20,073 nt of DNA from an uncultured Bacilli bacterium (GTDB lineage: Bacteria; Bacillota_I; Bacilli_A; RF39; UBA660), in assembly GCA_944332105.1 (NCBI GenBank), contig CALVJI010000015.1, forward strand, positions 1 through 20,073, read 5' to 3'. Below, one piece after another: positions 15,163 through 20,073 of the stretch (the stretch's first letter is position 1; the number at the start of each line of letters is the position of its first letter). Under the pieces are notes generated by a model, which worked only from the letters and a program-made list of their open reading frames with translations, did no database searches and was not told where the DNA came from. The position numbers and the translations under genes are program-made.

Positions 15163-15621
15163 ATGAGAAAATATATATCCAAAGTATTTGGGAAACGTCA
15201 TCAAGATGAGGCAAATGAGGCCATGAATTTGGGCTTAGAAAAGTTTAAAGAGAAAAATGTGAAAAAAACGGGAATTCTTATTTTTACAGTTGCTTGTATT
15301 TTTTTGATTGCTGGTGTATTTTTTTATATTTCCTTTGCTTCCTTTGAAAGCAAAGAAATATATAATTTAATGGAAGGAAATGTAAAAAGTCCAGGGGATA
15401 TTTATTTTGCTTACTATATAGATGGCGTGGCTAGTCAAAATGCACCTTTACAGAATACTGAGTATACTTTGGATACTAATGCTTCAAGTTGTACAAATGG
15501 AGTCATTCCAAGTTGGGATTATACGACATGGAGTTTTGTTGGTGATTATTCAAGTTATCAGTCAAGTAGTACTACAACTACAAGATGCAATCTTTATTTT
15601 GTGAAAAATCAAACTGTTTAG
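15163..15621 (+). CDS. N-terminal part of a broken TM-anchored surface protein
   Basis: 152 residues: a basic, helical cytoplasmic head (1-36), one membrane helix (residues 37-58, TGILIFTVACIFLIAGVFFY) and an outer domain with FAYYIDGVASQ, SSCTNGVIPSWDYTTWSF and TTRCNLYFVKNQ. I know this outer domain from surface proteins of uncultured Firmicutes, where it normally continues into a long domain like that of the gene at 1-1386. Here the frame stops at TAG 15619-15621, exactly where the missing domain would begin. Promoter and ribosome binding site are intact, so a truncated membrane protein may still be made. The matching C-terminal end is at 15621-15923 in another frame. I read the pair as one gene broken by deletion and frameshift. 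A functional short protein cannot be excluded. Confidence 0.7.
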   Translation: MRKYISKVFGKRHQDEANEAMNLGLEKFKEKNVKKTGILIFTVACIFLIAGVFFYISFASFESKEIYNLMEGNVKSPGDIYFAYYIDGVASQNAPLQNTEYTLDTNASSCTNGVIPSWDYTTWSFVGDYSSYQSSSTTTTRCNLYFVKNQTV

Positions 15622-15923
15622 ATGAGGTTATTATGGCTGGTCATAATGTGGGTGTGCTTGATGCGACTTATCCTTCACAGCCTGTTGTACCTAATTCTTA
15701 TTTATCTATTGCCAGTAGTTTTTGGACGATGACGTCAGCAGGTGGATTTTTCCTTTTTGGCGCTGATCAGTGGAGTGCTATGGTCTTTAATGTTAATCAA
15801 ACTGGAACCGTTATTAATCGGTTTGTTACGGATGCCACATGTTTAAGGCCTGTCATTAATTTACGTGCAGATGTATCCATCACAGGAGACGGAACTCCAA
15901 CGAATCCATATCGTGTGGGATAA
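15621..15923 (+). pseudogene. C-terminal remnant of the same surface protein gene
   Basis: The frame continues from DEVIMAGHNVG through SSFWTMTSAGG to TCLRPVINLRADVSITGDG and TNPYRVG. These match TVDELMLGG, YWTMSPG, YGVRPVINLAPDTPITGG and ANDPFIV in the gene at 1-1386, in the same order. This piece is in a different frame from 15163-15621. About 200 residues that should stand between the two parts are missing. The first in-frame ATG (15633) has only a poor GAGGT before it, so separate translation is doubtful. Confidence 0.65.
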
Positions 15924-15950
15924 AATTGTTTTTGCTTTAACGAGTTAAAA

Positions 15951-16009
15951 TTAAGCAGAAATTCTTTAGAATTGGTTGGACTGAAAAGAATTTTTGCTTA
16001 AATTTTTTT
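15951..16009 (+). terminator. Long-stem terminator before pilC
   Basis: Left arm 15951-15967 (TTAAGCAGAAATTCTTT) pairs over 17 bp, one G-U, with 15985-16001 (AAAGAATTTTTGCTTAA) around a 17-base loop; seven T residues follow. Confidence 0.75.
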
Positions 16010-16015
16010 CTGCTA

Positions 16016-16045
16016 TTGAACAAAACAATGAATTTGTGGTATACT
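16016..16045 (+). promoter_or_regulatory. Promoter of pilC-pilD (extended -10)
   Basis: TTGAAC (16016-16021) and TATACT (16040-16045), 18-bp spacer, with TGG directly before the -10 box (extended -10 motif). Confidence 0.6.
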
Positions 16046-16074
16046 TTTTTTAAGAATAGAAAGAGAGTAGGCTT

Positions 16075-17682
16075 ATGAATCAAAATGTTGATGCTGGAAC
16101 AAATAACGGAATGTTAAAGCCTTTAAAATATCCAGGACTTGGCTTATATATGTCTTTTAAAATTTTTATGGAAATTTTGATTTATATTGGCAAATGTAGT
16201 ATTCGAGGATTTGTTTATGTTTTTGTGGATGTGCCATCGAATTTATGGAGAAGAGTCAGTGGCAAAGTTGATCAAGCTTATAAAGGAACAAAGTACGCTT
16301 TAGAGAAAAATGATGAGAAGAAAAAAAGTGTTTTAAGTATGGATTTAAATGATCTTTTGAAAAACACGAAATATATGCAAAAGAAGACAGCTGCTTTAGA
16401 AAAAGAAAAGCTTAAATTATTAGAAGATTTACAAGGACCTGGTAAGATTCGAAGTAAGGATTCACGCGTTTTTCAATTTGTGGCTAAGAAAGATGGCAAG
16501 ATTGAAAAGGGAGTTATGAATGGTTTTTCTAAATTGGATGTTCATACTTTTTTAGTACAAGATGGTTACGATGTATATAAAATTGAAACAAGTAAGACAA
16601 TTGAATTTTTATATGGTCAAGCGAGTATTTTTGGGGCGAAGTTAAAGACAAAAGATTTGCTTTTTTGGTTGACCCAATTATCGACTTATTTGAAAAGTGG
16701 TATTCCATTAGCTGAAGCGATTCGAATTTTGAATCAACAAATGAATAAGAAAGGTCAATATAAACGAGCTTTTCAATCGATTATCTACGAATTAACCATG
16801 GGTGAGTCTTTCTCTGTTGCCTTAGAAAAACAAGGTGGAATGTTTCCAACCTTATTAATCAATATGATTAAAGCTGCTGAAGCAACAGGGGAGCTTGAAG
16901 AAACCTTAGATGATATGGCTAATTATTATGAGGAAATTGAAAAAACAAGAAAGCAAATGGTTTCGGCTTTAACTTATCCAACTGTTATTATGATTTTCAG
17001 TTTGGCTGTAGTTACTTTTATTATGATTTATGTAATTCCTCAATTTGTTGGAATTTATGAAAGTGCTAATGCCGAGATTACTGGTATTACGTTATTTGTT
17101 TTAAATTTGAGTAATTATTTACAAACTAATATTATGAATATTTTATTAATTGTTATTATTGTGGTTTTTGTTTTGGTGATGGCTTATAAGAAAGTTAAAG
17201 CTTTTCGTAAGAGTATGCAAACTTTTGCTATGAAATTGCCGGTTATTGGAAACATTATTAAATATAATGAGATGACGATTTTTTCAAAAACATTTTCTTC
17301 GTTGTTAAAAAATAATGTTTTCATTACAGAAAGTATTGATATTTTAAGTAAAATTACAAATAATGAAATTTATAAAGAAATCATGTATAATACGATTAAT
17401 AATATTGTTAAAGGCGACAAGATAAGTGCAGCTTTTAAAGATCATTGGGCTGTTCCTGATGTGGCTTATTATATGATTGTTACTGGTGAATCAACTGGTA
17501 AATTGGCTGAAATGATGTCTAAAGTAAGTTCTTATTATCAAGAGATGCATCGTAGTTTGGTTAATTCTTTAAAATCTTTTATTGAACCAATTATGATTTC
17601 CTTCTTGGCATTAGTTGTTGGTGGTATTATTTTGGCTGTTCTTGTACCAATGTTTGGTGTAATGAACGAAATTGATATGTAG
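16075..17682 (+). CDS. pilC: Type II secretion/type IV pilus inner-membrane platform protein (PilC/GspF)
   Basis: 535 residues, longer than the usual ~400. It contains two T2SS-F domains. The first starts near residue 192 (DLLFWLTQLSTYLKSGIPLAEAIRIL) and continues with GESFSVALEKQGGMFPTLL and KAAEATGELEETLDDMANYYE. The second starts near 400 (MTIFSKTFSSLLKNNVFITES). Membrane helices are at about 302-332, 346-372 and 505-530. An N-terminal extension of ~190 residues holds a hydrophobic segment near 22-50 and a Lys-rich stretch, plus an ~70-residue part resembling the N-terminal region of GspF (FQFVAKKDGKIEKGVM). It anchors the motor ATPase and the growing pilus. The partner ATPase is the minus-strand gene at 18479-19777, and the prepilin peptidase starts 8 bases downstream. 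Confidence 0.92.
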   Translation: MNQNVDAGTNNGMLKPLKYPGLGLYMSFKIFMEILIYIGKCSIRGFVYVFVDVPSNLWRRVSGKVDQAYKGTKYALEKNDEKKKSVLSMDLNDLLKNTKYMQKKTAALEKEKLKLLEDLQGPGKIRSKDSRVFQFVAKKDGKIEKGVMNGFSKLDVHTFLVQDGYDVYKIETSKTIEFLYGQASIFGAKLKTKDLLFWLTQLSTYLKSGIPLAEAIRILNQQMNKKGQYKRAFQSIIYELTMGESFSVALEKQGGMFPTLLINMIKAAEATGELEETLDDMANYYEEIEKTRKQMVSALTYPTVIMIFSLAVVTFIMIYVIPQFVGIYESANAEITGITLFVLNLSNYLQTNIMNILLIVIIVVFVLVMAYKKVKAFRKSMQTFAMKLPVIGNIIKYNEMTIFSKTFSSLLKNNVFITESIDILSKITNNEIYKEIMYNTINNIVKGDKISAAFKDHWAVPDVAYYMIVTGESTGKLAEMMSKVSSYYQEMHRSLVNSLKSFIEPIMISFLALVVGGIILAVLVPMFGVMNEIDM

Positions 17683-17690
17683 GTGGGTAT

Positions 17691-18449
17691 ATGACCGTTT
17701 TTTATGGTATTATGTTTTTTATCTTAGGAAGCATTCTCGCTTCTTTTTACTGTGTTTTGGCAACAAGAGGTTCGGAAGGAAAGTCGATTTTAAAGCCGGG
17801 AAGCCATTGCGTTTATTGTAATCATTCGTTAAAATGGTATGAATTGATACCTATTTTTTCCTATCTTTTTCTTAGGGGAAAATGTTTGAAGTGTGGACAT
17901 AAAATTCCTATTTATAACTTTATAGCCGAAGTAGTAACTGGATCGTTGTTTCTAGGGGCTTTCCTTTACTTTGGTTTTTCATACAAATTTTATGTCTCGC
18001 TATTTCTTATTTCCTTGTTAGTATTAATCTTTATTAGTGATTTCACTTATATGATTATTCTTGATTCACCGTTAGTTATTTCTTCAATCGCTATTTTCTT
18101 TTTACAAGTATATTACTATGATTTAAAAACGGCTTTATATAGTGTTTTAGATGGTGTTTTATTATTTTTATTTATGCTTTTTATTGCCTTTTTAGGAAAG
18201 AAAATTTTTAAGAGAGATGCTTTAGGTGGCGGGGACATTAAGTTGTCGTTTGTAATAGGACTTACGGTTTCTTTACCGTATGGCTTTATGGTACTTATTT
18301 TATCTGCTTTTTTAGCTTTGCCGTACGCTACTTTTAGTTTACTTACCGATTCTTCGCATGAAGTTCCTTATGGACCTTTTCTTATCTCAGCATTATGTAT
18401 TGTCTTTTTATTTTATGAAAAGTTTTCTTGGATACTTGCGTTGTTTTAA
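17691..18449 (+). CDS. pilD: Prepilin peptidase (PilD/GspO, A24 family)
   Basis: 252 residues with about seven to eight membrane helices. It removes the leader peptide of type IV prepilins and pseudopilins and usually N-methylates the new N terminus. Visible motifs are GSILASFYCVLATR near the start, two CxxC pairs of the cytoplasmic zinc domain (CVYC and CLKC, in GSHCVYCNHSLKWYELIPIF and LRGKCLKCGHKIP), the first catalytic Asp117 in FISDFTYMIILD, and the second in GGGD (179-182, Asp182). The AGGTGGG ribosome binding site overlaps the pilC stop, and the intergenic distance is 8 bases, so pilC and pilD are an operon. A bidirectional terminator ends it, facing pilB. Confidence 0.95.
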   Translation: MTVFYGIMFFILGSILASFYCVLATRGSEGKSILKPGSHCVYCNHSLKWYELIPIFSYLFLRGKCLKCGHKIPIYNFIAEVVTGSLFLGAFLYFGFSYKFYVSLFLISLLVLIFISDFTYMIILDSPLVISSIAIFFLQVYYYDLKTALYSVLDGVLLFLFMLFIAFLGKKIFKRDALGGGDIKLSFVIGLTVSLPYGFMVLILSAFLALPYATFSLLTDSSHEVPYGPFLISALCIVFLFYEKFSWILALF

Positions 18450-18480
18450 AAAGAGGATTCTGTTTTTAGAATCCTCTTTT
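18449..18480. terminator. Bidirectional terminator between pilD and pilB
   Basis: AAAAGAGGATTCT (18449-18461) pairs with AGAATCCTCTTTT (18468-18480), 6-base loop. A-rich and T-rich flanks on both sides suit it to both strands; it overlaps the stop codon of pilB (minus). Confidence 0.85.
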
Positions 18481-19777
18481 ATAATATTTCTAATGTTTCT
18501 AGGGAAGATGGGTCTTCTTGTTTTTTTGGTTCTTCTTTATCTTTTTTGCCAATGATGGCATTTTTTAATTCTTTTTGTTCTTCACCTAAATCATCTTCAA
18601 TATCAATGACACGTAAAACTTCTTCGAAACTTGTTAAACCATTAATTACTTTAATTAAACCGTCATCTAATATGCTGGTGGTGTTGCCACTTTGATAAAT
18701 TAAATCCCGAACTACTTCTTTTGGTTCATTATTGACAATAGCATCTCGAATATCTTGATTTAATATTAAGACTTCGTGAAGGGCGATACGCCCTGAGTAG
18801 CCTTGATAACATGAGTCACAGCCGACTGGTTTATAAATATTATCGATGTCTAAGCCTAAAGCTGTTTTAAAAACTCTTTTTTCATAATCTGTAGTTGGTC
18901 TAGATGTACGGCATTTTGGACATAGTTTTTTACAAAGTCTTTGAGAAATGATCGCTTCAAGCGCACTACCAAGGAGGTATCGTTCAACTTCCATGTCGAC
19001 TAAACGTTCAATCGTTGTAAGTGAGTTATTGGTATGGACTGTTGATAATACTAAGTGTCCGGTGATACTAGCACGGACAGCGATACGAGCTGTTTCGTTA
19101 TCTCTTATTTCACCGATCATTATGATATTTGGGTCTTGTCGCAAGATGGAACGAAGGGCACTTGCAAATGTTAAACCAATCTCGGACATAACTTGAACTT
19201 GATTGATACCAGGAATTTTCATTTCGACTGGGTCTTCAACAGTGATAATATTTGTGGAAATGGTATTTAAATGTTGTAAAATAGAATATACAGTGGTTGA
19301 TTTACCAGTTCCGGTAGCTCCAGTTACCAGAATGATTCCGTTTGGTTTTTGGATAGCTTTTAACACTTTTTCTAGATTGGCTTCGGAAAATCCTAAAGAG
19401 TCCATGGAAGCGACACTTTCCGAGTAATCTAAAAGACGAATAACGATTTTTTCACCATAAACAATGGGGAGACTAGAGACACGAAAGTCAATATTTTTTT
19501 CACCAGTATCCATTTTAATCGCCCCATCTTGAGGAACGCGTGATTCGGTAATGTTCATGCCAGAGATAATTTTGATTCGGGTGATTAAGTTTCGTTTGAC
19601 TGATTCAGGAACGGTGGCATATAAAACTAGTTCACCATCGACACGAATACGTACATTTAAAACTGTTGGTGTTGGATCAAAGTGAATATCACTCGCTCTT
19701 TTTTTTGCAGCATCGATTAACATATCATTGACAATATCGACGATAGGCTGATTTGCATAGTCATACTCTGTAAACAT
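18479..19777 (-). CDS. pilB: Type II secretion/type IV pilus assembly ATPase (PilB/GspE)
   Basis: 432 residues from the ATG at 19777. A GTG at 19786 would add three residues, but AGGAAG ends directly at that codon, while it has good spacing (8 bases) to the ATG. The hexameric ATPase powers pilin extraction and assembly. It begins with the N2-like domain (KRASDIHFDP, then VRIRVDGEL, and GEKIVIRLLD), has the Walker A GATGTGKST (153-161), the Asp box TVEDPVE, Walker B IIMIGEIRDNETA (~218-230), the His box TGHLVLSTVHTN, and a zinc site CPKC (286-289) plus CDSC (320-323). A Lys/Glu-rich tail follows. It lacks the long N1 domain of classical GspE and is shorter than the usual ~550. It is convergent with pilC-pilD. 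Confidence 0.94.
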   Translation of the reverse strand: MFTEYDYANQPIVDIVNDMLIDAAKKRASDIHFDPTPTVLNVRIRVDGELVLYATVPESVKRNLITRIKIISGMNITESRVPQDGAIKMDTGEKNIDFRVSSLPIVYGEKIVIRLLDYSESVASMDSLGFSEANLEKVLKAIQKPNGIILVTGATGTGKSTTVYSILQHLNTISTNIITVEDPVEMKIPGINQVQVMSEIGLTFASALRSILRQDPNIIMIGEIRDNETARIAVRASITGHLVLSTVHTNNSLTTIERLVDMEVERYLLGSALEAIISQRLCKKLCPKCRTSRPTTDYEKRVFKTALGLDIDNIYKPVGCDSCYQGYSGRIALHEVLILNQDIRDAIVNNEPKEVVRDLIYQSGNTTSILDDGLIKVINGLTSFEEVLRVIDIEDDLGEEQKELKNAIIGKKDKEEPKKQEDPSSLETLEIL

Positions 19778-19803
19778 GTTGCCCACTTCCTATTCTTAAA
19801 ATA

Positions 19804-19832
19804 AGTTTAGCATAGTACGGCTAAAAATTCAA
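19804..19832 (-). promoter_or_regulatory. Promoter of pilB (minus strand)
   Basis: On the minus strand TTGAAT (19827-19832) and TAAACT (19804-19809) have a 17-bp spacer, 26 bases before the ATG; moderate matches. Confidence 0.4.
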
Positions 19833-19854
19833 TCTTTTAAAATGTATTTTTCTC

Positions 19855-19883
19855 TTTAGTTTTTAAACGCCCAATGATATAAT
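19855..19883 (+). promoter_or_regulatory. Extended -10 promoter for the 38-residue peptide gene
   Basis: TATAAT (19878-19883) has TGA directly before it (extended -10) and a weak TTTAGT -35 (19855-19860) at 17 bp. Transcription should start near 19890. Confidence 0.6.
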
Positions 19884-19904
19884 ACGGTTAAAGAAGGAAT
19901 GACT

Positions 19905-20021
19905 ATGCGGAAAATAAAACAATGGAAAAAAACTTTTTGGTTACTTTTTATTAGTCTTTTTTTACTCTTAGTTTTAGATGTAGTAGGACTCAATCACCCT
20001 AGTTTGACAGTTTTGAAATAA
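19905..20021 (+). CDS. Small hydrophobic peptide, 38 residues
   Basis: The frame starts MRKIKQWKKTFWLLFISLF and ends in PSLTVLK before TAA. The first 10 residues are strongly basic (K, R and a Trp), residues 11-28 are a single membrane helix, and the last ~10 residues are polar. AGAAGGA at 19892-19898 lies 6 bases before the ATG. A good promoter and a terminator (20036-20057) frame it as a single-gene transcript divergent from pilB. The shape fits a membrane-inserted small protein (regulator, pilus accessory or a toxin-like peptide), but no family is recognised and no function is claimed. The complete set of signals is the reason to call it real. Confidence 0.55.
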   Translation: MRKIKQWKKTFWLLFISLFLLLVLDVVGLNHPSLTVLK

Positions 20022-20035
20022 AATTCCTCGCAATC

Positions 20036-20057
20036 CTAGATAAAATCTAGTTTTTTT
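20036..20057 (+). terminator. Terminator after the 38-residue peptide gene
   Basis: CTAGAT (20036-20041), loop AAA, ATCTAG (20045-20050), then seven T residues (20051-20057). Confidence 0.7.
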
Positions 20058-20073
20058 GTATTTTACTACTTGC

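Noticed and set aside
14998..15204. Longer N-terminal form of the minus-strand YqfQ-like gene (extra ~69 residues)
   Set aside because: The added part is poorly composed (aromatic-, Ile- and Lys-rich) and overlaps the promoter and start region of the next plus-strand gene; MFPN at 14997 fits the family N terminus.
15585..15923. Programmed frameshift joining 15163-15621 with 15621-15923
   Set aside because: No slippery heptamer or downstream pseudoknot is obvious at the junction, and about 200 residues of the domain are missing, which frameshifting could not restore; deletion explains it better.
1..20073. Mycoplasma-type code (TGA as Trp), tRNA/rRNA genes, CRISPR, insertion sequences
   Set aside because: rnfC ends at TGA 10092-10094 with proper neighbours, Trp codons are TGG, and no tRNA cloverleaf, rRNA, regularly spaced repeat or transposase was seen.

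Overview
This is an AT-rich window (roughly one third G+C) from a low-G+C Gram-positive bacterium of the Bacilli/Tenericutes type. The gene order around hrcA-grpE-dnaK and dnaG-rpoD-trmK, the near-consensus sigma-A promoters, strong AAGGAGG ribosome binding sites and U-tract terminators all fit an uncultured gut Firmicute (an RF39-like lineage is my guess from style, not a proven placement). Tryptophan is TGG throughout and TGA ends rnfC, so the genetic code is the standard bacterial one and not the Mycoplasma code.

Layout. (1) 1-1386: 3' part of a large secreted or surface protein ending in a YWTMS...GVRPVINL domain. (2) 1511-1891: small membrane-anchored, cysteine-containing protein of unknown function. 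(3) 1896-8716: heat-shock cluster hrcA-grpE-(107-aa unknown)-dnaK, a terminator, then pepF-dnaJ. A consensus promoter with one degenerate CIRCE operator downstream and a second CIRCE-like repeat over its -35 drives it. (4) 8766-8876: an isolated promoter plus terminator that delimit a possible ~76-nt small RNA. (5) 8955-10950: two-gene operon for divergent RnfC- and RnfD-like proteins that appear to have lost cofactor motifs. (6) 10936-14770: macromolecular synthesis operon dnaG-rpoD-trmK; RpoD carries what looks like a tandem duplication of region 1.1. (7) 14725-14997, minus strand: YqfQ/VrrA-like small protein, tail-to-tail with trmK. (8) 15163-15923: remains of a second surface protein of the same family as the first, broken by an internal deletion and frameshift. 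(9) 16075-19777: type IV pilus/type II secretion core, pilC-pilD (plus) convergent with pilB (minus), sharing a bidirectional terminator. (10) 19905-20021: a 38-residue membrane peptide gene with its own promoter, ribosome binding site and terminator.

How the parts may work together: the chaperone block is a self-regulated HrcA/CIRCE regulon with an added M3 peptidase. The PilB/PilC/PilD set forms the motor, platform and prepilin peptidase of a pilus-like secretion machine. The large TM-anchored surface proteins are encoded nearby, but no prepilin gene was recognised here. No mobile element, CRISPR array, rRNA or tRNA was seen. The most unusual points are the cofactor-poor RnfC/RnfD pair, the doubled sigma region 1.1, the unknown gene inside the grpE-dnaK operon, the local G+C rise in the C-terminal lectin-like segments of the two surface proteins, and the orphan promoter-terminator unit at 8766-8876.
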